The notes: generated by a model from the letters alone, not told the origin. DNA of 40,142 nucleotides from Deltaproteobacteria bacterium (GCA_007693585.1 REDH01000193.1:1-40142), one strand, 5' to 3'. Shown: positions 23,513 through 31,424, counted from the first letter of the stretch. Program-made: numbers and translations.

Positions 23513-25276
23513 TCAGCGGTCGCGGTGGTTGTCGGTCTCGGCTTCGTCGTCGAAGGGGTCGAGGTGGACGGCGTCGACCAGGACGACGCTGGCGTTGTCG
23601 CCGCCGCCCCCGCGGTTGGCGGCGAGCAGGATCTCGAGGGCGGCGAGGTCGGGATCGGGCTGGGTGAGGAGGATGGAGCGGACGGCGCGTTCGGCGCGCT
23701 TCTCGGTCTCGGCGATGTAGTCGGTGACGCCGTCGGAGCACAGGAGGAGGCGGTCGCCGGCGCACAGCGGGAAGGAGAGCAGGTCCGGGGCGGCGGGCTG
23801 GCTGATCAGCAGGTCGCCGATGTCGTCGGCGTCGAACATGCCGATGCACCGGGTGAGTGCCTCGGCCTGGGGGAGGGCGAGGGCGGCCTCGGGGTCGGCG
23901 CCGTCGGCGATGGCCATGGTGGCGAGGTTGTGGTCGCGGTTGAGGCGCAGGAGCTGACCGGCGCGCAGCAGGTAGGCCCGGGAGTCGCCGAGGGAGCCGA
24001 GGGTGACGTGGTCGCGGTGGATGACGGCGCACAGCAGTGTGGTGCCCATGACTTCGTCGGGGGGGCATTCGAAGGGGCCCCACCGGTGGTTCACGCAGTC
24101 GACGAGCGCGTCGTTCGCGGCGTCCATGGCGTCGGCCAGCCAGGCTTCTTCCTCGCTCGGGGAGGCGGGGAGATCGCCGTCGCGGCTTTGCCAGGAGAGG
24201 GTGAGGGCGTCGAGGGCGGTGCGGCTCGCGAGATCGCCGGAGCCGACGCTGGCGGTGGACACGCCGTCGGCGACCGCGACGAGGGCGAGCTCGGGGGAGT
24301 GTTCCTCGAGGCGGAGCACGCCGTCCTGGTTCTCGGCGGTCCAGCGGCGCTTGCCGATGCCCACATGGGTCTCGGCGGCGAACTCGAGCAGGAGGCTGCC
24401 GCTGGGTGCGGGCCGGGCGTTCAGGCGCTGCAGGGCGTCGAGGACCGCCGCGACGTCGGGGGCGCGCAGGTCGGGATCGGGGTGGGTGAGGAGCGCGAGG
24501 ATGGCGGCGGTGTCCGGGGGCAGATCCGGCCGGAGGGCGCGGAGGGGGACAGCGGGGAGCGGGCCGAGGGAGGGGGCGAGAGGCGGCGGCGCGCCGGTGA
24601 GCACGGACCAGGCGACCATGCCGACGGCGTGGAGGTCGGCGCCGGGGTGGAGGTGGCCGGGGGGGAGCTCGGAGAGGAGCTCGGGGGCGGCCCAGGGGGG
24701 GTGGAGCGGGAGCAGGTTCGGCTGCGCGCCGAGGCGGGGGAGGGCGCTGACGCGGTGGAGGAGCAGCTCGCCGCCGGAGCGCTCGCGGAGGAGGTCCGGG
24801 CGGATCATCGGGAGGGCGAGCTGGGCGGCGTGCGCCTGCTCGAGGAGGTGGAGCAGGGGACGGAGCCAGCGCTGCAGTCCCTCGGGGGTGGTGAGCTGGG
24901 CGGACGGGGCGGCGAGGCCCTGCCACGGGCGGGTCGGCACGTCGGGAAAGAGCAGGAGGCTGCCGCGCCCGTCCTCGAGGGGCAGGCCGGCGGCGGGGAG
25001 GTCGAGGGAGCGGGCGAGGGGGCCGGAGGGCGCCGCGGGGGTCGTGTCGACCCGGCTCGCGAGCAGCCGCCACCGGCGCCCGTCGTCGGAACGGCCAAGC
25101 CACTCTCCGGGGGCATGGGGCACCGGCTCGTCCACCGCGATCCGCAGATCGCGATCCGGGAAGTGCACCGTCTTTCCCGGAGCGAGGAGGGCCTCGCCGT
25201 CGCGGGCGGTCCCGCAGCTCCCGCAGTACATCGGGTCGGCGGTGGTGGCGCCGCAGTGCGCGCAGGGGATCGTCAT
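23513..25276 (-). CDS. Zinc ribbon-pseudokinase-PP2C phosphatase fusion
   Basis: Encodes 587 aa from ATG 25276. An N-terminal zinc ribbon has CxxC pairs at 5/8 and 18/21. Residues about 90-290 look like a eukaryotic-type protein kinase C-lobe (HLLEQAHAAQLALPMIRPDLL, APELLSELP, ADLHAVGMVAWSVLTG). The catalytic HRD aspartate and DFG are not recognisable, so it should not phosphorylate. Residues about 300-570 are a PP2C/PPM Ser/Thr phosphatase with RRWTAENQDG, VAVADGVSTASVG, LGSLGDSRAYLL, LLLCSDGVTDY and GGGDNASVVLVD, giving the metal-binding aspartates. It is cytoplasmic, with no membrane segment. Pseudokinase plus phosphatase suggests regulated dephosphorylation of a kinase target. Confidence 0.88.
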   Translation of the reverse strand: MTIPCAHCGATTADPMYCGSCGTARDGEALLAPGKTVHFPDRDLRIAVDEPVPHAPGEWLGRSDDGRRWRLLASRVDTTPAAPSGPLARSLDLPAAGLPLEDGRGSLLLFPDVPTRPWQGLAAPSAQLTTPEGLQRWLRPLLHLLEQAHAAQLALPMIRPDLLRERSGGELLLHRVSALPRLGAQPNLLPLHPPWAAPELLSELPPGHLHPGADLHAVGMVAWSVLTGAPPPLAPSLGPLPAVPLRALRPDLPPDTAAILALLTHPDPDLRAPDVAAVLDALQRLNARPAPSGSLLLEFAAETHVGIGKRRWTAENQDGVLRLEEHSPELALVAVADGVSTASVGSGDLASRTALDALTLSWQSRDGDLPASPSEEEAWLADAMDAANDALVDCVNHRWGPFECPPDEVMGTTLLCAVIHRDHVTLGSLGDSRAYLLRAGQLLRLNRDHNLATMAIADGADPEAALALPQAEALTRCIGMFDADDIGDLLISQPAAPDLLSFPLCAGDRLLLCSDGVTDYIAETEKRAERAVRSILLTQPDPDLAALEILLAANRGGGGDNASVVLVDAVHLDPFDDEAETDNHRDR

Positions 25277-25323
25277 GCCCGGGGCTCGGATGGGGAGGAG
25301 GGGAGGGGGGCCGCCGCGGGCAG

Positions 25324-25352
25324 GGTATGCGCGGCGCACGCGACCGCGTCAA
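25324..25352 (-). promoter_or_regulatory. Promoter for the PP2C fusion/roadblock genes
   Basis: On the minus strand TTGACG (25352-25347), a 17-bp spacer and CATACC (25329-25324). The predicted leader to ATG 25276 is about 40 nt. Confidence 0.6.
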
Positions 25353-25390
25353 CGCGCGCGTGGCCCGCCCCGGGGCGCGGCGCCCGATTG

Positions 25391-25420
25391 TTGACACCGG
25401 TGGAATCGCTCTGCTACGCC
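25391..25420 (+). promoter_or_regulatory. Promoter for the DUF4398-OmpA-barrel operon
   Basis: TTGACA (25391-25396), a perfect -35, is followed after 17-18 bp by CTACGC/TACGCC (25414-25420). It drives a long leader to GTG 25606. Confidence 0.6.
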
Positions 25421-25605
25421 CCGACGGGTCCCGGAAGGCTGCGGACATGCCCGGCGCACCGTGTCGCCGGCCCCATGCCAGGGCGCCGGGGTTGCCCGGA
25501 GCCTCGCGGACAGGTGACGGCCCGGGCATCGCTGTCCGGCCAGGGATCCCGCCCGCACCGCGGTGCGTCCGGTCAGGCTTCGCGTCGGTGGCCACAGGAG
25601 GTCAG

Positions 25606-25965
25606 GTGAACAGCAGCGCCTACAGGTCGTTTTCCATTCGTCGCGCCGTCGCGGCCTTCGCGCTCACAGGGACCCTGTCCCTCGCCGCGATCGCCTGCGG
25701 ACCCGTGCTCGCCACCCCCGAGATCGCCCAGGCCTCCCGCGCCGTCGAAGACGCGGAAAGCGCCGAAGCCGATCGCTTCGCCGTCTACGAGTACACCCTC
25801 GCCGTGGAGTACCTCGACAAGGCCCGCGAAGAGTGGGGCCAGGGGCGCTACCAGAAGGCCCTCGAATACGGAGAGCTCGCCCGCCAGTTCGCCGACGAGG
25901 CAACCCGACGCGCACAGCGCAGCCCCCAGCGCGGCGCCAGTGACCTTGACCGGCGACTGCCCTGA
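25606..25965 (+). CDS. DUF4398-like lipoprotein
   Basis: Encodes 119 aa. GTG 25606 is chosen for AGGAGG at 25596-25601; the frame is open further upstream without a signal peptide at its start. The signal peptide ends in LAAIAC with Gly at +2. The mature part is all helical with TPR-like content (ASRAVEDAESAEADRF, YTLAVEYLDKAREEWGQGRY, ALEYGELARQFADEATRRA), which matches the DUF4398 pattern often found beside OmpA-type lipoproteins. The stop TGA touches an in-frame ATG of the next gene, so the pair is coupled. A structural or scaffolding role at the outer membrane is likely but unproven. Confidence 0.83.
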   Translation: MNSSAYRSFSIRRAVAAFALTGTLSLAAIACGPVLATPEIAQASRAVEDAESAEADRFAVYEYTLAVEYLDKAREEWGQGRYQKALEYGELARQFADEATRRAQRSPQRGASDLDRRLP

Positions 25966-25976
25966 TGGAGGCACCC

Positions 25977-27071
25977 ATGTCCGCAACGCGTCCCAGGTTC
26001 TCCCCCCTCCAGGTGCTCGCCACCCTCGTGGCACTCGGCCTGCTCGCTCACCTCGCAGCCTGCACCAGCGGCTCCCAGCTCCGACAGGAACGCCGGGAGA
26101 TCGCCTCCGAGGTCGAACGACTCCACGAAGCCGCGCTCCGCTGCGACGCGGAACGCGAGATCGCCCTCGCCGAGTCCCACCTCGACTTCCTCGGCTACGC
26201 CATGCAGCGCGGATTGTACTCCGCCGCCCTGAGACACCTCGAGATCTCCCGAACCAACATCCAGGCCGTCGCCAATATCGTCGACGGACGCGATGAGTGC
26301 TTCGGCATCGAGGTCGTCCAGCCCGCGCCCGACCCGTGCACCCCCGAAAACCTCGAGGTCGACTGCAGCCACCCCAACTGCGCAGGACACCCCGAGTGCG
26401 GACCCTGCACCGCACACAACCCCGAGATCGACTGCAACCACCCCAACTGCCAGGACCGCGAAGAGTGCCTGCCCTGCGGCAGCCACACCGACCTCGTCGA
26501 TTGCGACCACCCCAACTGCGCTCAGGACGACCGCTGCGCACCATGCGGCTCGCACAACCCGGATGAAGTCGACTGCGACCACCCGTTCTGCCTCGACGAC
26601 CCGCGCTGCGAACCCTGCACCGAACACAACCCCGAAGTCGACTGCGACCACCCCAACTGCGCCGACCACGACGAATGCACCCTCGTCGTCGAGGAAGAGC
26701 CCATGCTCGTCGTCGTCACCCAGGACCGCATCGAGATCAACGAGGCCATCAACTTCGAACTCAACCGCGCCACCATCACCGGCAGCGGCTCCTTCGCCGT
26801 CCTCAACGACATCGTCCGCGTCCTCGAACGAAACCCCTCGATCCACCTCCGCATCGAAGGGCACACCGACTCCACCGGACGACGTGCCCACAACATGCAA
26901 CTCTCCAACGACCGCGCCAACAGCGTCCGCACATACCTCATCCAGCAGGGCATCAGCGCGGCAAGACTCACCTCCGTCGGATTCGGACCGGACCGACCCG
27001 TCGCCACCAACGACACCCGGGAAGGCCGAGCCCTCAACCGACGCGTCGAATTCCACATCACCCAGCGCTAG
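25977..27071 (+). CDS. OmpA-family peptidoglycan-binding lipoprotein with Cys-rich repeats
   Basis: Encodes 364 aa. ATG 25977 lies 5 nt after GGAGG; an ATG at 25965 overlapping the previous stop is a weaker alternative. Lipobox HLAAC has Thr at +2. A helical N-terminal part (QLRQERREIASEVERLHEA) resembles the DUF4398 partner. Residues about 120-237 hold five consecutive units of 22-24 aa with the form PC-x-xH-NPEVDCDHPNC-x5-C, rich in Cys, His and Asp. The C-terminal OmpA domain shows FELNRATI, LRIEGHTDSTG, RANSVRTYLIQQGI and the closing NRRVEFHI, which bind diaminopimelate in peptidoglycan. It would tether the outer membrane to the wall. The repeat block could bind metal or form disulfides. 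Confidence 0.92.
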   Translation: MSATRPRFSPLQVLATLVALGLLAHLAACTSGSQLRQERREIASEVERLHEAALRCDAEREIALAESHLDFLGYAMQRGLYSAALRHLEISRTNIQAVANIVDGRDECFGIEVVQPAPDPCTPENLEVDCSHPNCAGHPECGPCTAHNPEIDCNHPNCQDREECLPCGSHTDLVDCDHPNCAQDDRCAPCGSHNPDEVDCDHPFCLDDPRCEPCTEHNPEVDCDHPNCADHDECTLVVEEEPMLVVVTQDRIEINEAINFELNRATITGSGSFAVLNDIVRVLERNPSIHLRIEGHTDSTGRRAHNMQLSNDRANSVRTYLIQQGISAARLTSVGFGPDRPVATNDTREGRALNRRVEFHITQR

Positions 27072-27137
27072 CGAGCCCGACCCCGGACATCGCGCCGGTA
27101 CACGACGCTCGCACGGCCCTCTCGCGATGGCACTCCC

Positions 27138-28523
27138 ATGGCCCGTCTGCTCCCTCTCCTCGCCTGCGCCGCCGCACTCGTCACCTCCCTCGCCCTCGCC
27201 GGGCCGGCACATGCCAGCCCCCAGGCCGAGCGCGTCGACGGACTCATCGAGGCCGCCTACGACGACTACGACTTCCTCGAGTTCGAAAGCGCCCTCGAAA
27301 AACTCGGCGAAGCAAGACAGCTCGCCGAACGACACCGCCTCGACAGCGCCTTCCTCCTCGAGATCCACCTGCTGACCGGTATCATCCACGGCGCAAGCGG
27401 GGACGAAGCCGCCTCCATCGAAGCCTTCCGACGCGCCCTCGCCGTCGACCCCAACGCCGTCATCCACGAGTTCTACATCACCCCCACCCTCGACGAACTC
27501 TTCGAACGCGCGCGGGCCGAAGGACCCTGGCGGGACCGCCCCGCTCCGACACCCACACCCGCGCCCGCACCGGCACCCACTCCCGCCCCGGCCGCATCCG
27601 CCGAGCTCCAGCACGCCGCTCCCCCCATGGCCCGCGCAGGGCAACCCCTGCGCCTCGAAGCACGGCTGCCCGTCGAAGCCCCCGCAGGACGCGTCGTCAT
27701 CTCCTATCGCGTCTTCGGCGAATCCGGCTTCCGTCCCGTCGAGATGGAGGTCCAGGCCGACGGAATCACCTGGCGCGGCGAGATCCCCGACCGCGCCATC
27801 CAGCGCATGCACATCGACTACTACATCCAGGCCTTCGACCGCAGCGGACGCGCCATCGCCCAGGTCGCCGGTCCCTCGCGCCCCCTCAACGTGCCCATCA
27901 TGGGCGCCGCCGAACGCCCCGAGGACGCCGTCGGCCGCGACCGCGACCGCCGCGACCGCGACCGGGACCGCGACCGCGACCGGCGCGGCGACGAACCCTC
28001 CCTCGCCGACGAGGTCTTCCACTTCACCCTCGGCCTCGGCACCGGCGCCGGCCTCGCCACCGGCGACCCCCGCGTCTACGCCGACCAGGTGAACTTCAAC
28101 AGCGGCTTCGCCGCCACACCCCTCCACCTCTACACCGAATTCGGCTTCTCCCCCCGCGGCTCCTCCTTCCACGTCGTGCCCTTCCTCCGACTCCAGACCG
28201 TCTTCCTCGACTCCAGCACCGAGTTCCTCCCCCTCTTCGGCATCAAGGCACGCTACTTCCTCGTCGACGAGATGCCCGTGCGCATCTCCTTCGATGGCGG
28301 CGCCGGCTACGGATACGTCTCCCACCTCGTCTCCCTGCCCATCGACGGGACGACGATCAACGACACCACCCGCGAAGGACCCATCCACATCGGCGGCGGC
28401 CCCGGACTCGTCTTCATGTTCAGCGAGGCCATGGGCATGCAGGCCAACGTCTACCCGATGCTCCTCCTCGGGCAGTTCTCCTTCCAGCTCGACCTCAACG
28501 TCGGACTCTACTTCGCCTTCTGA
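27138..28523 (+). CDS. TPR/Ig-like protein with C-terminal outer-membrane beta-barrel
   Basis: Encodes 461 aa. The signal peptide ends near AHA-SPQ. Residues about 30-125 form TPR-like helices (AYDDYDFLEFESALEKLGEA, GDEAASIEAFRRALAVDPNA). A Pro/Ala linker follows, then a beta domain (residues 160-255) with VVISYRVFGESGFRPVEM. A charged Arg-Asp dipeptide run (about 270-285) comes next, and the last 175 residues alternate like transmembrane strands, ending in LDLNVGLYFAF with the terminal Phe typical of BAM substrates. The layout suggests a periplasmic interaction module attached to a small barrel. It is third in the envelope operon. The 3' end overlaps the convergent gene by 16 nt. Confidence 0.83.
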   Translation: MARLLPLLACAAALVTSLALAGPAHASPQAERVDGLIEAAYDDYDFLEFESALEKLGEARQLAERHRLDSAFLLEIHLLTGIIHGASGDEAASIEAFRRALAVDPNAVIHEFYITPTLDELFERARAEGPWRDRPAPTPTPAPAPAPTPAPAASAELQHAAPPMARAGQPLRLEARLPVEAPAGRVVISYRVFGESGFRPVEMEVQADGITWRGEIPDRAIQRMHIDYYIQAFDRSGRAIAQVAGPSRPLNVPIMGAAERPEDAVGRDRDRRDRDRDRDRDRRGDEPSLADEVFHFTLGLGTGAGLATGDPRVYADQVNFNSGFAATPLHLYTEFGFSPRGSSFHVVPFLRLQTVFLDSSTEFLPLFGIKARYFLVDEMPVRISFDGGAGYGYVSHLVSLPIDGTTINDTTREGPIHIGGGPGLVFMFSEAMGMQANVYPMLLLGQFSFQLDLNVGLYFAF

Positions 28524-28975
28524 ACCAGCCGGAAGGCCCCGACCGCGAACGCGAGCAACCCCAGCAACGCCCCCGCCAGGAGCTCCAGGCGCAAGCGCCG
28601 GTGACGCCACTCCGCCGCGATGACCTCGTCGCGCAACGCGCACCACGGCGCCGGAGAACCCGACGCCCGAGCCGCCATCGCCCGCGCCTCACGATACGTC
28701 AGGAACGGCGCCTCCACGTGCCCCCGCCGATGATCCATCGCCGCACGAACCGTGTCCCGGTGCGGCAGCGGCAACGCACAGACGTGATCCACGATGCTCT
28801 CCGCACGCGGATCCGGGGCCACGTCGATCTCCACATGGTACCCCCGGTCCCGAAGGACCCGGATCAGGTCCTCCGCACACGCCTCCGTCCCCTCCACGGG
28901 GGCGTGGACCGCGGTCACCATCGTCACCACCAGCGCCAGCCCGCCGATTTTTTGTGCGATCGATCGCCTTGCCAT
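28508..28975 (-). CDS. Small protein with N- and C-terminal hydrophobic helices, unknown function
   Basis: Encodes 155 aa from ATG 28975. The N-terminus has a basic start and a hydrophobic stretch (KIGGLALVVTMVTAVHA) that may be a signal peptide or anchor. A soluble section of about 100 residues contains three Cys (EACAEDL, DHVCALPLP, PWCALRDE), and a C-terminal membrane helix (LELLAGALLGLLAFAVGAF) is followed by basic residues. The topology would place the middle section in the periplasm. I recognise no family. It overlaps the convergent barrel gene by 16 nt and is divergent from the amidase gene, only 64 bp apart. Signal plus tail anchor make a real gene likely. Confidence 0.65.
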   Translation of the reverse strand: MARRSIAQKIGGLALVVTMVTAVHAPVEGTEACAEDLIRVLRDRGYHVEIDVAPDPRAESIVDHVCALPLPHRDTVRAAMDHRRGHVEAPFLTYREARAMAARASGSPAPWCALRDEVIAAEWRHRRLRLELLAGALLGLLAFAVGAFRLVQKAK

Positions 28976-29039
28976 ACCGTGACATGCCAGAAGCTCCGCG
29001 CCCCACGGGCGCCACCGACGGACGTTTCCGGAGCCCGCC

Positions 29040-29912
29040 GTGCACGTCAAGTTCCCCCCGATCGTCTCGCTCATGCTGCCGCTGCTCCTGCTCGGCACCC
29101 TCGCCCCGACCGCACAGGCCGCGGACGGACTGACGGCGGTGCGGACCATCGTCCTCGACCCGGGACACGGCGGAGAGGACACCGGCACCACCGGACCCTG
29201 CGGCACCGAAGAGAAGGAGCTCGTGCTGCAGATCGCGTTCCAGCTCCGCGACGCCCTCCTCGAGCGCGACCCCACCCTCACCGTCATCCTCACCCGCGAG
29301 GAGGACGTGTACGTGCCCCTCGAGGACCGCACGCACCTCGCCAACAGCGTGGGCGCCGACCTCTTCGTGAGCATCCACCTCAATGGCGCCGTCAACCCGG
29401 GCGCTCACGGCATCGAGACCTTCTTCCTCGCCCCGGAAGGCACCGCCATCGGTGAGGTCGTTCCCGGCCAGGCCGCCCTCGGCGCCACCCGCGCACGGCT
29501 GCCCGTCGGGGTCGCCGGTGACCTCGTCTCCGTCATCCGCCACGACCTCCAGCACCACGCCGCGCTCCGCCAGAGCGCCCGCCTCGCCGAGGCCGTGCAG
29601 GGACGGCTCATCGCCGAGACCGGCGCCCGCGACCGCAACGTGCGCGAAGGGCGGTTCCGGGTCCTGCGCGGCGCCCGCATGCCCGCCGTCGTCGTCGAAC
29701 TGGGATTCCTGACGAATGCGCGGGAAGGCGAGCGGCTCGCGGACGAAACCTACCAGCAGCGGCTCGTCCACGCCCTCGTCGGCGGGCTCACCGAATTCGA
29801 CCGGTGGACCACCGAGGCGGTTGCGGAGTGGACCCCGCCGCCCCACCGGGACTCCCCCGCGCCGACCGCCGAGGGCATGGCGACCGTGCCCACCACCGGC
29901 GCGGCGCGCTGA
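29040..29912 (+). CDS. N-acetylmuramoyl-L-alanine amidase (Amidase_3 family)
   Basis: Encodes 290 aa from GTG 29040. A signal peptide (IVSLMLPLLLLGTLAPTAQA) directs it to the periplasm. The zinc-dependent Amidase_3 fold shows its ligands and catalytic residues in order: His in VLDPGHGGEDTG, Glu in EEKELVLQIA, His in DLFVSIHLNG, and the catalytic Glu in VVVELGFLTN. The enzyme cleaves the bond between MurNAc and the stem peptide during cell separation or wall remodelling. Unlike AmiB/C it has no AMIN domain, so it is closer to AmiA-type or spore-cortex enzymes. A Pro/Thr-rich tail follows the domain. Confidence 0.94.
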   Translation: MHVKFPPIVSLMLPLLLLGTLAPTAQAADGLTAVRTIVLDPGHGGEDTGTTGPCGTEEKELVLQIAFQLRDALLERDPTLTVILTREEDVYVPLEDRTHLANSVGADLFVSIHLNGAVNPGAHGIETFFLAPEGTAIGEVVPGQAALGATRARLPVGVAGDLVSVIRHDLQHHAALRQSARLAEAVQGRLIAETGARDRNVREGRFRVLRGARMPAVVVELGFLTNAREGERLADETYQQRLVHALVGGLTEFDRWTTEAVAEWTPPPHRDSPAPTAEGMATVPTTGAAR

Positions 29913-29955
29913 CCTGCGGCCCACGGCCGCGGCACACCCCCATCGAGAGGACGGC

Positions 29956-30705
29956 ATGCGGACGGAGAGGGCGCCTGATGCGCTCCGCGCAGTGGAGATC
30001 ATCCCGCGATTCACGAAGGCCCCGGCGGGCTCCGCGCTCATCCGGTGCGGTGGGACCACCGTGCTGTGCACCGTGTCCGCCGTCGAGGGTGTCCCCCGCT
30101 TCCGCGAGGGCCGCGGCGGCTGGCTGACCGCCGAGTACGCCATGGCCCCGGGCTCCACGCCGAGCCGGTCGGCCCGCGAGTCGAGCACGGGAAAGGTGAA
30201 GGGCCGCACCCACGAGATCCAGCGCCTCGTGGGCCGCAGCCTGCGGGCCGCCATCGACCTCGAGCGCCTCGGCGAGTGGACCCTGCACGTGGACTGCGAG
30301 GTCCTGGAAGCCGACGCGGGCACACGCACCGCGTCGATCACCGGGGGATTCGTGGCCCTCGCCCTCGCCGTGGACCACCTCATGGACCGGGGAGCGCTTG
30401 CGTCGAACCCGCTGCGGGCCGCGGTGGCCGGGGTGTCCTGCGGGATCGTCCGCGGGCAGGCGCTGCTCGACCTCGACTATGGCGAGGACGTGCAGGCCAC
30501 CGTGGACGCGAATTTCGTGCGGGCGACCCCGGGCGGATGGATCGAGGTGCAGGCCACCGGAGAGGACGGCGCCTACACCCGGACCGAGCTCGACGCGCTG
30601 CTGGACCTGGCGGAGCGCGGAATCGACAACCTGCACGCGGCACAGCGGGCGGCCCTGGGCGCGGCGGCCGAGCGGGTCTGGCCGAAGGAGATTGCGGATG
30701 GCTGA
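29956..30705 (+). CDS. rph: Ribonuclease PH
   Basis: Encodes 249 aa, close to the usual 240-250. ATG 29956 is preceded by GAGAGG. Family segments are present: IIPRFTKAPAGSALIRCG, TAEYAMAPGSTPSR, RTHEIQRLVGRSLRAAID, DCEVLEADAGTRTASITG and LDLDYGEDVQA. RNase PH trims the 3' extension of tRNA precursors using inorganic phosphate. That fits the tRNA cluster 700 bp downstream, all of whose genes lack an encoded CCA. The stop overlaps the start of rdgB by 8 nt, the common rph-rdgB arrangement. Confidence 0.96.
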   Translation: MRTERAPDALRAVEIIPRFTKAPAGSALIRCGGTTVLCTVSAVEGVPRFREGRGGWLTAEYAMAPGSTPSRSARESSTGKVKGRTHEIQRLVGRSLRAAIDLERLGEWTLHVDCEVLEADAGTRTASITGGFVALALAVDHLMDRGALASNPLRAAVAGVSCGIVRGQALLDLDYGEDVQATVDANFVRATPGGWIEVQATGEDGAYTRTELDALLDLAERGIDNLHAAQRAALGAAAERVWPKEIADG

Positions 30706-31378
30706 CCTGATCGTGGCGACGGGGAACGCGAAGAAGATCGAAGAGATTCGTCGGGTGCTGGAGGGGACCGGATGGCGCCTGCGCACCCCCGCGGAGCTCG
30801 GCATCGAGATGGACGTGGAGGAGGACGGGGAGACCTTCGTCGGCAACGCCGTGCGCAAGGCCCTCGCCTGGTCGAAGGCGTCGGGGCTGCCCGCGCTGGC
30901 GGACGACTCCGGACTCGAGGTGGATGCCCTGGCCGGGGCGCCCGGGGTGCACTCCTCGCGCTACGCCGGCGAGGACGCGACCGACGCACGGAACAACGAG
31001 AAGCTGCTGGAAGCGCTGTCGGGGGTCGACGAGGCCGACCGATCGGCACGGTTCCGGTGCGTGCTGGCATTCGCGCAGCGCCTGCGCGGTGAGCCGGGCG
31101 AGGCCCTGGAGCTCGACCGGATCCCGGTGCCGGGCGATGTGCGCGTGCTCCACCGCGAGAAGGTGTACCGCGTGCGGACCTTCGCGGGGAGCTTCGAGGG
31201 ACGGATCGGAGCGGCCGGGCGCGGGGATGGCGGCTTCGGCTACGACCCGATCTTCGTGGCCGGGGACGGCCGGAGCCTGGCGGAGTGGGACCCGGAGGAG
31301 AAGGCGCAGCATAGCCATCGCGGGCGCGCGCTGCACGCCTTCGAGGAAGCCGTGCGGGGCGAGGCCTTCGTGCGCTGA
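30698..31378 (+). CDS. rdgB: XTP/dITP diphosphatase (non-canonical purine NTP pyrophosphatase)
   Basis: Encodes 226 aa, some 25 longer than typical. HAM1-family motifs appear in order: IVATGNAKKIEEI, DGETFVGNAVRKA, LADDSGLEVDALAGAPGVHS with the catalytic Asp pair, GGFGYDPIF and SHRGRAL. It hydrolyses dITP and XTP to monophosphates, keeping deaminated purines out of DNA. Extra residues (about 128-150, including EALELDRIPVPGDVRV) replace the short hairpin between RFRCVLAFA and FEGRI. The gene is translationally coupled to rph. Codons favour G at the third position. Confidence 0.95.
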   Translation: MADLIVATGNAKKIEEIRRVLEGTGWRLRTPAELGIEMDVEEDGETFVGNAVRKALAWSKASGLPALADDSGLEVDALAGAPGVHSSRYAGEDATDARNNEKLLEALSGVDEADRSARFRCVLAFAQRLRGEPGEALELDRIPVPGDVRVLHREKVYRVRTFAGSFEGRIGAAGRGDGGFGYDPIFVAGDGRSLAEWDPEEKAQHSHRGRALHAFEEAVRGEAFVR

Positions 31379-31384
31379 TCAGGG

Positions 31385-31413
31385 TTGCGGACAGGGGCGT
31401 GTGCGGCTAGCGT
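31385..31413 (+). promoter_or_regulatory. Promoter for the tRNA cluster
   Basis: TTGCGG (31385-31390), a 17-bp spacer and TAGCGT (31408-31413), 12 bp before the first tRNA, a typical distance for a stable RNA promoter. Confidence 0.55.
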
Positions 31414-31424
31414 CCGCGCCGTCT

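Larger units (their letters stand above)
25277..25605. other. Divergent intergenic region with two promoters and a folded leader
   Basis: No gene is supported in these 329 bp. It contains a leftward promoter (25324-25352) and a rightward promoter (25391-25420). A rightward leader of about 180 nt includes a 6-bp inverted repeat (GGACAG 25508-25513 with CTGTCC 25532-25537) enclosing the palindrome GCCCGGGC (25520-25527). This could be a regulatory 5' UTR, but I recognise no known riboswitch. Confidence 0.5.

Noticed and set aside
22782-25595. A 937-codon minus-strand frame
   Set aside because: It overlaps the PP2C fusion in another frame and is made of Pro/Arg/Ala runs with no fold signature.
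27945-27995. CGCGAC repeats as a phase-variable tract
   Set aside because: The 6-bp unit is a multiple of three and encodes Arg-Asp in frame, so slippage would not switch the gene off.
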